DNA from: Holothuria scabra
Taxonomy: Eukaryota > Echinodermata > Holothuroidea > Aspidochirotida > Holothuriidae
Length of the DNA stretch: 64,000 nucleotides
Direction: 5' to 3'
Assembly: GCA_037179385.1 (NCBI GenBank)
Contig: CM074193.1
Span: forward strand, 9,445,547 to 9,509,546
Below, in pieces: positions 34,601 to 46,936 of the stretch. The notes beneath the pieces were generated by a model. That model had not been told where the DNA came from. It did not search any database and was given only the letters and a program-made list of their open reading frames with translations. Each line of letters begins with the position of its first letter. The first letter of the stretch is position 1. Made by a program: the position numbers and the translations under genes.

Positions 34601-36176
34601 CAAACATCAAATAGAAAAACAATTAACCACACCAAAGGAATACTCAATTTGCATAACTATGCAGAGCAGTTTATATCTGGCTTGATACGTAAATCTTCAC
34701 TTGCATACCTGATATTGATTATTTTATCAAGTCATATCCTACAGTAGTTCAAGACAATGTTATGTATCTGGCCTATCCTAACCTTCACACTCTAACGTTA
34801 GGCTTAACTTACCCTATACCTTTTTTGAAATTAGCATTTGAAATTTTTGTAGCCTGAAACTGAAAAGAGAGATTTGAAATAAAAGTGTTAGTGGCAAAAA
34901 AAAATTAAGATAATCCTATCCTGCTGTCTTTGGGTATATCATACTGAACCGTCGTTAATCCGTCTGCGGCCAGCCGCCAAATCTGAAATGAAGTACCAAG
35001 GCATGACACATTTGGAGCTAAGCGAGCCTGTATACTTGTATTTCTCACGTTAATACTAACCTGCTAACTTAATATTAAGAAGTGTACCTTCTTTAACTAT
35101 ATTATTCAATAGCGGCCGAGTTGTCCGGGGGCCGAGTTGTCTCGGTGGCCGAGGTGTCCTGGGGTCGAGATGACCGGACCGAGTTGTCCCAGGGGCCGAG
35201 TTGACCGTAAACCGTCGTGATATGGTCATATAAAATTTTATTTACACACTTGGAAAGGCAATTGCCCGTTGCATCTGGCTTGATATGCCCATATAAAAAT
35301 TGACATAATGTATCAAGGTATATCTTACTGTACATCTGTTTTGATATGACCATTGCAAGACAATATTTCCTCAGATACATCTGGATATCAATCCATATCG
35401 GGATTTGGTTAAGACACCATCGGTGGTAAGGTTGGATTGCCCGAAGGTATGGCATATCACAGTTTACTTTCAAGCCGCAAAAGATAGTTATGGTATTACT
35501 GACGGATGAGAAAAACTAAAGGTTAGTCGCTGTTTGAAAAAAAAAAACGAATGCGTTTTTATTCAGGGCTTGTTCTAGAACATATCTTTGCCTAAAGCAG
35601 TTGTTGAGGAGACCAATGCTCTTTCTTGAAATAACGCACTAGTTCCTACAACATCATTATATGCACAGTGTTGCTAGTAAAAAATAAACACAATGCCATG
35701 ATATTTCTGATATAGTCTGATTCACTTTGGAGCTAAGATTCATTGCTCATCCGACCACTTTTGATTGGTGTGACTATTCCCTCAGGAATATACTATTATT
35801 TTTTAATAGTTATTTGCAAAAAGTGGACCCATAACTGGTATCCTTAGTGATTATAAACGTTTTGAGAGGTAAACTGAAGTGTTGCTTGCAAATGTACGTT
35901 GATACTGTTAACAAAAGTCGGTTTTTCTACCAAATAAAGGTAAACTCTTATTTTAACCATATATTCAACCTTCTCATACAGATTTGTCGTTTTCTCTAGG
36001 AGCTAGCCGCCAGTAGCCAAAAGTTTCTGGATGTATCAAGGCGCTAAAAGGTCATTAACATAGTGTTATAACGCAATATTTATGCCACTGACTCAGTTTA
36101 CGGGCCATTCAGGCAAGTGACTTCTATTGTTGTTTTAAGTTGATTACTTTCACTTCGCCTTAATTTTCGTGAGTGA
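34601..36176. other. No gene recognised; 3' flank of the GIMAP-Hog gene
   Basis: CCGAGTTGTC-type motifs repeat at 35110-35210 (short tandem GC-rich repeat). TTTATT at 35558-35563 (AATAAA on the minus strand) is a possible polyadenylation signal of the upstream gene, 0.6 kb beyond its stop. Confidence 0.4.
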
Positions 36177-38489
36177 TTAGAAACATACATTTTTGTTCTT
36201 CCCTTTTGTCTTTTTACGATACATGATTCCTTTCCGTGTAATTAAAGATATAAATTGCATGTTTCTTGGGGACAAAAGCGATGTGTAGATTGAAAGAGGT
36301 GTGTATTTATAGATTAACCTAATCGGTGCTAGCACTGTATGAGCAAGGTTTGGAGCAAATGTCGTAGTAAAGCAAGAGGCTACAATATTGTCAACCACTA
36401 TAGTCCCACTAAGTGTATACGGGCAATACGCCCCCTGATGAAGTTCGTATCGAACTGAAGTAACGGTATCTGAAATTAAGTTTTTCCCTTCAGCCGTATA
36501 TACAATGTCATTTATGTTAATTTCCTTTGCAGCTTTCATTACCTTCAAGGGTCCGACAGGGAGGCAGTGGTTTGGGGACACGAAGAGTGTTTTTTGCCTG
36601 GCGGTTTCGATTCTAAGGTACATTACGTCCACATGTTTGTCTGAGTGAGCCACGAAAAATATTTCCTCGAACTCTAAAGAAGACTCGCTATTAAGTGAAA
36701 GAACCCTATCGCCTACCTTAATCAAAGAAATTGGAACTTTGCCAGACCTTTCTTTTGTCACAAATGACTTGCTAGGAAAGCAGTTGCCTGAATCTGAAAT
36801 AAGTTTCATGATCATTTCCTTCTTTGAGTTTATTACAGACATAGCAACTTCGCTAAGCTCTTCATCATTTAGCATATTTTCAGGAGATAACTTATCTTTG
36901 ATTGCCTTAACGAGTTCTGTGGGCAATTCATTTTTCTCCAGTTTTTCTTTGATTTCCTTTAATTGACGTTTGCGCAATTTACGTAAAAAATCCTTTGCGT
37001 CATTTTCAGCAAAGTGAATAACTTCTTCTTTTGCTCGATTTTTTTTCTTCTGATGTTCTATTTGTTCTCTAATTCGTTTTTCCAGCTCTTGCTTTGACTT
37101 AAGTTTATCGGAGTATTTAGTCTGAATGGCAGACTCATAATTTCTCAAAAAGGTAGTTACTATATCCCTGATATCGTTTTCATAGACTTCCTCTAACTGA
37201 ATCATACCCATTAATTCCGCAATATCGTTTTCAGTAGGATATAAAGCGTTTTGAAATGATTTTAATTCTTCTTCCGAAGCTTCTTCAATAAGATCAAACA
37301 AATGGTTATTAATTATATTTTCAGCCCGAAGGAGGTTTTCTTTTCGCCTTTGGAGTTTTTGCTCATGAATCTGAGACTCTTTGATGTTAATGAATTCTTC
37401 GATGTTCTCTCTTATGACTCTAGGAGCCATTTTTTTCAAGTCAGCGATTGTAAAATCATAATTGTTGTTTTGCAACTTTTCTTGCAACAATAGATATTGT
37501 TTCTGGTTCAAGTCATTGTTTTGTTTTGCGAAGTTTAATTCTCTTAGACTTAGTCTTCCCATTAAACTGTGCAGTTCTGTGGTGAAGGTTTCTTCCTGCT
37601 TCATTAAGCTTTGCATTCTCATGTTGATCATATCCCTCTTACTAGCTAAGGTTGCTTTTGACAAGTCGCTAAATAATTTAGGGGAGATAAATTTAAGCCT
37701 TTTCTCTTTAAAATCATCCCGAATGTCTACAGGAATGTCATTTGAATTAAGTAGACCAGCTAACTTATCCCCATAACTATTCCAAATGTAGTCATTAATT
37801 TTGTCATCTAGGAATGCATTTGTTTCCATTATTTGTTTTCGTTGGAGTTCGAGAAACATTTTCTCAAGAGACATCCAGTGCCTCTGAAAACTTAACTGCC
37901 CTTTAGTTTGCCTCTCAGCCTTCAGGCTGCTAAGTTTTTGATCAATAACTAAGTTATTTTGTATGATTACATTCTTGACAATAGATTGAATATTTGGACA
38001 AATGTATTTGTTCCATAGATCAGCTTTTCTCATGATGTCTTCCAAGCAATTCATTTCCACTTTATCAAACTTCTTTCCTTCTTTAAGCTTTTGTAATTCT
38101 GCTTCGTCTGTCTTCTTAATGAAGTCGTGAAGAAAGGTGGTAGTGAGATTTATCGCACAGGTGTGGTCCTTTATTTGTTTGGCGTTTTCTTTGATCATCT
38201 CCTGGACGGCTTCGAATTGCTCATTTGTATATTTTGCTGAGCCAGCCTTTTGTTTAACAAAACTGCAAATAGCGGCTATTACCCAGTGGTGTTGTAATTC
38301 TTTGAAGTAATCCTGTTTGGGCTTGTTTTCGACAACAATGACCCTTCCAGACAATTTTTTTATTAGTTTTACAAGGTATGGTGGAATATTGTCCGGACTT
38401 AAATGTTCTGATAATGTGTCTGATTCCATCTGTGATCCCCGTGTAAGGACCAGGATTGCGTGTTGAAAAATTTCAGACCCAAAACGTTC
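36177..38489 (-). CDS. GIMAP C-terminal half, long helical linker and Hedgehog-type Hint (Hog) domain; last exon
   Basis: This is an uninterrupted 770-codon exon. Upstream of the first ATG (38429) the frame runs back 20 codons to a TTTTTAATTTCTAG acceptor, and those codons read ERFGSEIF then ILVLTRG, the standard GIMAP continuation to G4. The usual aspartate after TRx is replaced (TRGSQ). PPYLVKLI and RVIVVENK follow, as in GIMAP G5. Numbering from ATG 58865: GTPase end about 146-210; a K/E/Q/L-rich, probably coiled-coil region about 215-710; Hog domain 712-870. Hog hallmarks are GNCFPSKS (Cys715, the predicted nucleophile), KVGDRVL, LFVSPNHCLPV (His786; Ser where Hedgehog has Thr), GAYCPYTLSGTIVVD, and ASCF (Cys851) followed by LAH and APIRL. 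The C-terminal tail is basic. No signal peptide is seen, so Hedgehog-like secretion is not implied. A possible AATAAA on this strand lies about 0.6 kb past the stop. Confidence 0.9.
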   Translation of the reverse strand, partial: ERFGSEIFQHAILVLTRGSQMESDTLSEHLSPDNIPPYLVKLIKKLSGRVIVVENKPKQDYFKELQHHWVIAAICSFVKQKAGSAKYTNEQFEAVQEMIKENAKQIKDHTCAINLTTTFLHDFIKKTDEAELQKLKEGKKFDKVEMNCLEDIMRKADLWNKYICPNIQSIVKNVIIQNNLVIDQKLSSLKAERQTKGQLSFQRHWMSLEKMFLELQRKQIMETNAFLDDKINDYIWNSYGDKLAGLLNSNDIPVDIRDDFKEKRLKFISPKLFSDLSKATLASKRDMINMRMQSLMKQEETFTTELHSLMGRLSLRELNFAKQNNDLNQKQYLLLQEKLQNNNYDFTIADLKKMAPRVIRENIEEFINIKESQIHEQKLQRRKENLLRAENIINNHLFDLIEEASEEELKSFQNALYPTENDIAELMGMIQLEEVYENDIRDIVTTFLRNYESAIQTKYSDKLKSKQELEKRIREQIEHQKKKNRAKEEVIHFAENDAKDFLRKLRKRQLKEIKEKLEKNELPTELVKAIKDKLSPENMLNDEELSEVAMSVINSKKEMIMKLISDSGNCFPSKSFVTKERSGKVPISLIKVGDRVLSLNSESSLEFEEIFFVAHSDKHVDVMYLRIETARQKTLFVSPNHCLPVGPLKVMKAAKEININDIVYTAEGKNLISDTVTSVRYELHQGAYCPYTLSGTIVVDNIVASCFTTTFAPNLAHTVLAPIRLIYKYTPLSIYTSLLSPRNMQFISLITRKGIMYRKKTKGKNKNVCF

Positions 38490-39952
38490 CTAGAAATTAA
38501 AAAGCATAAAAACTGAGAGTAAACCAAATTAACTGTTTGAGCATATATAATTACCTGCTTAATATCCGTTTTACATTAAGATGGACCCATTCTTCGAGTG
38601 ACAGTGACATTTCCAGATGCACTTGAAAATAGCAAGTAGACAGACTTCTCTCCAAATGAAATCATTATTTAAAAAACAATTACCGGTTTCAGTTTTATGA
38701 CAATTCATAACAACAAAGAGATAAAGGATGTTTCCCTTCGAAGTGAAAGATTGATAATGAAGTGAAGTAACCTGCCTGCGGATTTTGGGCAGATTTCCAA
38801 ATCATTGCACCCCTAAGATATCGTAACCCATACCTTGCAAACATTAAATGAACGTTGTGGTGTAGTGCTCCATAGAAGTGGTAAACAAAACTTTTAATTG
38901 TATTGTAATTGTAGGTGATAAAACTTAACAATAGTTTGTCTTCATCAAAGTAAGAGTAAAGGGAAAGTTCGCCACCGTGCCGGTCAGTGCAGCAAAAGTA
39001 ACCCAGATGTTAATGCAACTATATAGGAGTCAATATATAAGTGGTACAATGTTATGAAAGATTTTTCCCTCTTTGGCAAGCAAAGTAAGAATAACGGAAG
39101 GTATTGCAAAAATCATCCCTCCCAAATTATCTATAGCGTTAACAATACCTTGGGGGAAACAGATTTCTCAATTTACCGATAAGCAAAATTTGACCAGGGA
39201 GCTGAAAGAGTTCTTTGTCTTGACAAAGATCCCCTATGGATAAATTCATAAAAACCGTATAAAAATACCTAATTGGGCATAAATTTTGACCTTTGGTCTC
39301 TGAACTCTACCTTATGAAGTTATCAGTAACCATGTATAAGTTTTCGTTGTCAGGCTTACTCATCCATCAAGTGTAAACCTGTTCTGACAACTATCGACAC
39401 AAGTTTTGACAAAAGTGTTGAGCAACTTATTGGACCTTTTTCACTACAGTGTGGCCTTTGCTTAACACACCAAACAAATAGCACCTCCTAAAAAATATTA
39501 TTAGTACAATATTTCCTCTCCTTTCAGAATAATCCGAGCGGTCTGGTGTTGGATTCATTTGGGAGAGCCACGAACCTTTACTTAAACCTTTTAGATTCGT
39601 TTGCCACCTGAAATTCTAAATCCTCATCTATGATGTTCATGGATTATGAGGGAGTTGAAGTGCACGATAAAAGTTAACAAAAAAAATGTTAGAGCTGCCG
39701 CTCACTGCCAGCGATGGCCAATAAAATTTGATCATCATTAGATTGCTAGGATTAAGTTCACTGGTCTTCCTGACATGAAGGGAGAGGAGCTCCCCGGATA
39801 ATATATAATATACATTTGCGATATGTTCTTGTGATCTAATTGCTCCACGAAGGAAATGAAATAATGGAGTTGATTTGAGAGATCAACTAGTTTTACTCAG
39901 GTGAGATTTGTCATAGATTTTCCATTTAGGGTAAATAGGATTAAACTCACAT

Positions 39953-40064
39953 GGGGCCCATTCCACAAAGAGTTACGCACAATCTTAAGTTTAATTCCCC
40001 ATATTTAAGTCATCAGTAAATCATACTTAAAATCGTAACTCTTTGTGGAACGTTAACGGGCCCC
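39953..40064. mobile_element. Palindromic MITE, GGGGCCC...TTCCACAAAGAGTTACG ends (copy 1)
   Basis: About 112 bp: GGGGCCCATTCCACAAAGAG at one side and CTCTTTGTGGAACGTTAACG then GGCCCC at the other. It is nearly one hairpin. A second copy lies at 53982-54091. Confidence 0.85.
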
Positions 40065-40809
40065 TGATATCTCATTGACTGTAAATTTGTGAGTTATTTG
40101 GCTGATAGCTAGGGCCATCGCCGGAAAACGTACTGCATGCAGGGCAAGGACTAAGGACTGAACGTATTTCCGGGGGGGGGGGGGGATGAAACCTGTGGTA
40201 CGGGCGATAATTTTACGGGACCGGCTGAGAACGTCATCTCAAATTGTGCACTAGGAAACAAAATCACTTATAAGCTTGTACACTACATGTCCATTTATAC
40301 TATTACTGTATGATGTTATCATATATCTCAGCCCCTTTCCCTGATTTTCTAGTTTGTTATGCCCATTATAATAAAAGGAACATTGACGAAGAGAAGGGGC
40401 AGGTTCCAAAATTTCTATTCATATGCATTTGCGTATTCTTTTCTGAGCTTTCTGCATCGGACCAAGTGAACCACTTGTTATATGAATTATTTATTACGTG
40501 TTGTTTATATGCTGAATGTACTTTTTTAATTAGGCAACTTCCAGGGGGGGGGGGGGGGTGCTGGGATATACTGCATTAAGGTAGCTAACGTTAAGCTTAA
40601 CCAGAATAAAAATGCATTGAGGTTTCAATGATTGCAATATAGTGCCATGTTATCTCATTTCTTTCTGTCACTGGCCAATTGCTATATCTTAATGTATTGG
40701 CAAAATACAGTTCTGCTTGCATTTGATGATGGGAAGCCATCATGCTTCTGCTTGTATGACATTCATCCAAGCTTCCTTCTCCAAAATATTCTACATACAA
40801 GTTGTTCTG

Positions 40810-41150
40810 AGTTTGGTCCTGGTGACCCCAGATGACCTTTGACCCCCAACAAAACGACTGGGCTCTTTCCTTGACAATAATGCATCTACATACTTAATAT
40901 GAAATTCATCAAAGCTTTCTACCTCAAGATATCGTGTTGACCAGGTTTTTTACAGTTAGACCCCTGGTGACCCCATATGACATTTGCCCCACTTAAAACA
41001 ACAGGGTCCTTTTCTCTCACTATGGGGCATCTATGTAAGGAGTTTGAGAATATTTGGACTTTAATTTCTTATTTCGTGTTAACGAGTAAAGTGTCATAAA
41101 CACACACACACTCACACATGCGCAGCACATACCCTACTGAAAGCATTACG
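40810..41150. repeat. TGACCTTTGACCCCC repeat units
   Basis: Two units with GGTGACCCCAGATGACCTTT, GATATCGTGTTGACCAGG and a terminal CA-rich run (41090-41120). Confidence 0.75.
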
Positions 41151-41829
41151 GGGCACACAGAGAACGGTTTCCCTTAAGGAAACGATCGTGATTTTTCTCC
41201 AGCCGGTTAAGTCATGCAGCAAGTGAATGCCGCGAGCGAGGTCGGGCTCTTGCATATCACGTGACACACCTCGTTGCCGTGTCCGAATTTTCGGGAAGCT
41301 ACGCCAGTTAATCGCTTCGCGTGAGCGACGAAACATGCGCGAGGCTTAAGCTCTCGAGAGCGGCCTGCACCCACCAAGGAATCGCTTACAGGTGCACACA
41401 CCCACACCTACACACACGCGCACACAGTCGTGTTTTTACACACAACTGAGGACTTCATTGTTATCTCCATTGTGTCTGCTTACTTAACCCTAACCTTCAC
41501 AATAGACTGTCTATTGTTAGACAACCGAGGACTTGGGGAAATCTATTGAATTTACTACCGAGGACCTGGAAGTCTATTGTTTAGGTCCTCTGTTTTACAC
41601 AAAGACAAAGCCACCTACACACACACACACACACCCATACATACACATACGCCATCTTGTTGCATAGGTTTCTCTTTCATTGAAATAAAAAAATGTTAGT
41701 GCTGATGTTTAATGTTGTTGAAGATATGTTTTAACTAGAAAGTCAAAAGGCTTAGTGATTTCTTGTCGCTGGAATGTCAGTCTGTTTGTTTTTGTTTTTT
41801 TTTTGCAAATTGATCAAACAAAGTATGAA

Positions 41830-44420
41830 TTGCAAGCTTCCTACATTGAGATATCATGTAAATCGGGTTCAGAGATTCGGACCCTTCGAAACCCGAGATG
41901 ACCTTTGCCCACCTGGTACTAGGGTTATGCTCACTAAATCGCATCCGCATAATATGTGTGAAATTTTACAGTATCCAAGTCTCCAACCATGAGCAATTGA
42001 GGAAATATGCTATTGAGACTTGTGACCCTAAATATTTGACCTCCATGAAAAATAAGAGACATATGCTCCTCACCATGGTGCATTCACATAATATGTATGA
42101 AATCTATCCAATCAAGGATTTTAGATTTTGAAGGCTGTTGACCCTAAATGACCTCTGAGATCCACCTAAAACAATAGGTTTCTCCCCTTTAATAAAACTT
42201 ATCCACATAACATGTATTCAGTCCGTTCAAGCTTCCCAACTTCAGATATCCTGTTAACAAGTTTTTTCAGACTTTAACGACTAGTGACTCCACATGACCT
42301 TTGAACTATGCCGAAAACTGCAGGGATCATTTAACCAATATGCATTATCTACCTGCCAAGCATGACGACCCTTAAAGTTGCCTTCATTAAGATACTGTGT
42401 AAACAAGTTTGTCAGATTTTGATCTCTGCTGGCCCCATTGAACTCCACAAAAAACAATAGGGATCAAATTCTAAATATGAGCAACGCACAAACCATATAC
42501 AATATTGGTAACACTTCCTCTTCTTGAGATGTGTTCGCAAACAATTTCTAAGGAATTCACCATTTGACATTACCTGACCCCATATAACTTTTGACATAGG
42601 GGAAGGCGGGGTACTGGCGAAAGCGGGAAATGGCGAACGCGGGGCAATGGCGAACACCGCCATATCTCGTTCCTGAGAATAGACGGCTCTATTTCACTTA
42701 CCCCTCATATTAGCTCTCGGTCTATGAATACAACCAACACCCAATTCGGACAACATTTCTGCTTCAACTCGAAAAAAAAAGCAAAAAATGTGAGTTCTAC
42801 CCTGAATGTGAGTTGTCCCTTAAAGACGTACCTTCTTTTGGGAGCAGAACTCCTTCGGGGGTTTGGTTTCCCCCCTGGCTCTTTGCTAGAGAGTCGGGGG
42901 ACTTTTGAAAATAAAAAGAGTTCTACCCCTTTGACTTTTCAACATACGTGTTCTGAAATTAACATTAAGGGTACGTATACTGTGAAATATTTATTTACCG
43001 AAACATCTAAATAACGTCGATAGTGTTTGCTCTCAAATGGTATGCCTTCAAAACCCCACAAGCTGGTGTTAAAAACAAGTGTGATTAAACCATTAACATG
43101 TGTGAGGGGTAATGGCGAACGTGTGTTCGGCATTACCCCATACCTAAGAATTGTGTATTTTCAGTGTGAGTTTTCAGTGTCAATGAGAACCTCCAGTGGA
43201 AGATTGAGCGACGTGTATGAAGTGTAAAAGTTGGGCACACGAAAACTGCACCGATAAACAGGCTAGTTCGAAGACTACACGTGGGACTAGTGCATACAGT
43301 CACATCACATTTAGTTGTGGTGTTTTTGTGAGATTTGAATAAGCCCAACTCAAAAGTATGTTAACTTTGACATGCAGCTAACTTTAGTTGAATTTAAGTA
43401 GATTTGTTGTAAATAAACTGATCGCATATGTTTACCTTTTGCTCCGTTCGGAATTACCCGCAAAGCGAGGGGTAATGCCGAACGAGGTTCATTTTGCATT
43501 TTTAGTTGTTACGTAACATATGAAGTTGTTCCAAGAGCGGTTGCTGAAACAAAATTTGTATTTCATATAAGTTTTCTGTTAAGACATTTGTCTCATCTAA
43601 ATGTTTTTTTTTTCTCTTATTCCCGTTTAGTAAAATGTGTTCGCCATTACCCCACCTTCCTCTACACGAAAATCGAGAGAGATCATTTACTTAATACGGC
43701 AAACCAACACACCAAATACCAGCATAGTCACTGTCACCTTCTTTGAGATAACGTGTTTACAAGGTTTCAACATTTTGACCTCTCATGACCCCACATTACC
43801 TTTGACATCCCTCAAAACAATAGGCCCGCACACGAAATATGAATTAAGTCACACCTACCTTTCCTGAGATACTGTGTTTTACATGCAACATCCAAGAAAT
43901 TTACCATTTGACCTCTCGTGACCCCAAATGACCTTTGACCTCCACGAAAATCAAGAGGGACCATCTACTCAATGCGGCCAACCCACACACCAAATACAAG
44001 CATTGTCACTTTTACCTTCCTTGAGGTTACACGTTTAAAAAGATTTGACAATTTGCCTTCTCATGACCCAAATGACCTATGAATCTAACAAATCAGTAAA
44101 GATCAACTACTCAATGTGGGCAACCCATACACCCTCAGAATAGCATAGTCACATGTAAATTTCCTGAAATACCGTATTTACAAGGTTTTAACATTTTGAC
44201 CTCTCGTGACCCCATGTGGCCTTAGACCTCCACTAAAAACAAAGGGGATCATTCACTGAATATGCTCAACCCACCCACCAAATATGAAATTAGCCTTACT
44301 TACCCTTCTTGACATATTGTGTTTAAAAGGGAACGTCATGCACACACATACACCTGCACACAGGGTTCACCATCGTAGGATTCCTTGCCTTCCTTCGGCA
44401 AGGAGTAAAAAAAGTGCAGA
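41830..44420. repeat. TGACCT-type repeat array, split by a TIR transposon
   Basis: Ten or so degenerate units of about 120-160 bp carry GAGATACTGTGTTTACAAGG, TTGACCTCTCGTGACCCC, AAATGACCTTTGACCTCC, AACAATAGGG and ACCCACACACCAAATA. The array ends with a CA-rich stretch and TCCTTGCCTTCCTTCGGCAA. A 1,064-bp element interrupts it at 42599-43662. Confidence 0.82.
42599..43662. mobile_element. TIR transposon, 1,064 bp, TA target duplication
   Basis: The ends are GGGGAAGGCGGGGTACTGGC and its inverse GCCATTACCCCACCTTCCTC, about 23-bp TIRs. TA flanks both sides, and the surrounding TGACCT repeat unit is continuous without the insert. The GGTAATGCCGAACG motif recurs inside in both orientations. No transposase; mariner-like by TSD. 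Confidence 0.85.
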
Positions 44421-44769
44421 CACAGATACCAACAAAATACAAAACTGAGAAAAGATTGAACTAATTGGCACAGTATGAGGGATCAACTACTCAATGCGGG
44501 CAACCCGAGAAGACTAGAGTGTACATATAGGTCTGCAATGCGAATTGCACCCTTTTACTTTATATTTCCACAGAGAAAAATTTTGACAAAAGATGCCATA
44601 TTCTACACATTTTATGAAAGAATTAAGCACCGTGGTACCAGTAACGCCTATTGGTGGTATAGATCTGGAAAAACTGAATATAATCTTAACATCCTTTTCC
44701 CCCATTTCGGCAGCTCTTAATGGTAATTCAAATAGACGGGCCTTTTTCAATTGAGTTTATAGCGATAGA

Positions 44770-46936
44770 AGCAGGAGTTGCGCCAGCGAGGGGGGGGGGC
44801 ATGCCCCCCGTCGGGGAACACTGTCCCCCCCCCCCTCCCGTCGGGGAAGGTCGGCGGTTTCGTCGGGGAGACCTAAAAAATGAAAAAAGGATATAAAAAA
44901 CCTGCAAGGACTGAAATTACAGGATGGGTGATCTGGAAGGTATTTTTTCTCCTTTTGCAACGCTATTTTAATACATATCGGCATCGATTTTCAACTACTT
45001 CTCAAGTTCATAGCTCTGTTATACCTCATTCCATGTACCTCGTCCCATTTTCAATCAAAGCGCGCAAGATCGCCCATAACCGAGACTTGTGTTGCAGACC
45101 AGGGAACTGGAAGTTTCACATGCAGAGGTAACCAAGGGTGGCACCAGCGGGAGACAAGGGGTCATTACCCCGTCGGGGAAGGGAAGGGCCTTCCTCTATC
45201 CTTGAGAGGATCCAATTTCGTCGGGGAGCCTTCAACTATAGACCTACGATAAAAATGTAAGCCCGATAAACGTCAGATCTTCTTGATATGCTTTACCAGA
45301 TTTCCTTACAAAACGGACGAGAAGTTAGAAAATATAGTGCCCAAAGGTTTGCAATTTGGAATGCCTCTACAGCCGAATTCGAGCAACGGTAATGAAAATC
45401 GGCCAGACCATTTTCTGTTATACATAATGATAAACAGAAGTGTGAGAAATGTCTCCTGATAAGTCTGACTGAAAATACATTTGAAGCCACCTTGTTGTAA
45501 CGTGACATATTTTCAAAGACGTTGGAAGTAATATCATTTACTATCGGGGGTTCGACAGTCACATGGAAAATTATAGACCTCGCAGTTGGATACAACGAGA
45601 AGTCTCATAGAGTCAAAACATTGGTATTTTTTCAATTCGGTTGCAGAGTTTCCCCCGAAAAAAAGACAAGACCATTTCATCTAATTGTAGCAGTACTTTT
45701 TCTCTGGTAATTTTCTGACCACACAGCAAATTGATTTTTTCTATTGCCGGAATGTGAAACTTCCATAAATAAAGACTGCTTCATTTCTGGTTACAAGTCT
45801 TGGAAATGCCATTTCCGGTTGTCATAGGGATTACATTTTTTAATTTTTTCCCCTTTGCTCCGCGCCAACTCATGATGGCTCCCCGCTTTGATAGTGTTTT
45901 TGTCGCCGATTACTTAACAGCGCAATGCATGCTTGCAAATTATTTTTCGTTTGGGGGCAATACTATGAAGTGAAAATTTTATAGCGAAAGAAAGCTAAAA
46001 ATCAATTACGAGACCGGGAAATGGCATTTCCGGCTGTCTGGGGTCTTCAATTTTTCAAAAATTTCTGTGTTTATTTAGTCGTTCTGGCAGCATTACATTT
46101 TTTCAGACAAAGAAGGCAATTCTGCCTCTGTCAATTCCGTCAATATATAAAATATAAAATATATGGAAAACCAAACTTTTTCCGAGAGGAAAATTACGGG
46201 GGCATCAATCTCCATGATGTTATTTAGTAACCCTAACAAAAGTGCAAATCACCCCTACTTGATTTTTCTCTTAAGAAGGTCAGATTTTTCCATAAAATCT
46301 GTCATAAAATCAAAGTTCCGTCACTGTAAACTTCAGGTTTTCAAAAATGGCAAAATATTCCATTTTCGATGATTACTCCGAACAATAAAAAACCCAAGTC
46401 AACTCTCTTAATCATTCCGACAATTGCTCTTGACAGCAATTTTTCATTGCAACCCTACTCCCAAAACAATTTTTTTCGTAAAATTTTCAGCTTTATTCAA
46501 AATGATAAGCTCTTATCTTTCAAAAAAGGGAAAAACTTTTTTGGAAAATTTCAAGTTTCGTGTGAAGCTTTACTACCTAGGCCTAGTATGATGCAATGCG
46601 TAACCCCCAAAGAATTTCAGCTGCCAACTATGTAACGTTTTTGATTTTGCCCATATGAATTACAGATTCTTCAACAAACACCCCAACTTTTTTATTTGTC
46701 CCTACAAAAGCCAAATTTCGTTCAAAAATGTTTTCTTCTAAACAAACTCCAAATTTTTGAGTATTTGCTGAAAAAAAAGCCAAAAAATTTCGGTGCGCTA
46801 CGCACGCCTTGAATTTTGCAAAGTCATATCCTACCGGGACTAACTCATCGCCTTTGTTGGGGACTCGAAATGTTGGCCCCCCTGTCGGGGAGCTCGGCCC
46901 TCTTGTCGGGAAAATCCTGGCGCCACCCCTGTGTAG
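44770..46936 (+). mobile_element. hAT-like repeat, CAGGGGTGGCGCCAG family (copy 3), most complete
   Basis: The ends are CAGGAGTTGCGCCAGCGAGG and CCTGGCGCCACCCCTG. The flanks GATAGAAG and TGTAGAAA match at five consecutive positions, as an eroded 8-bp duplication would. About 2.17 kb, noncoding. It carries GTCGGGGAAGG motifs at both ends and an internal copy of the left end at 45.13 kb. Confidence 0.75.

Noticed and set aside
36739..37776. Plus-strand frames within the GIMAP-Hog exon
   Set aside because: They are antisense shadows of the 770-codon exon.
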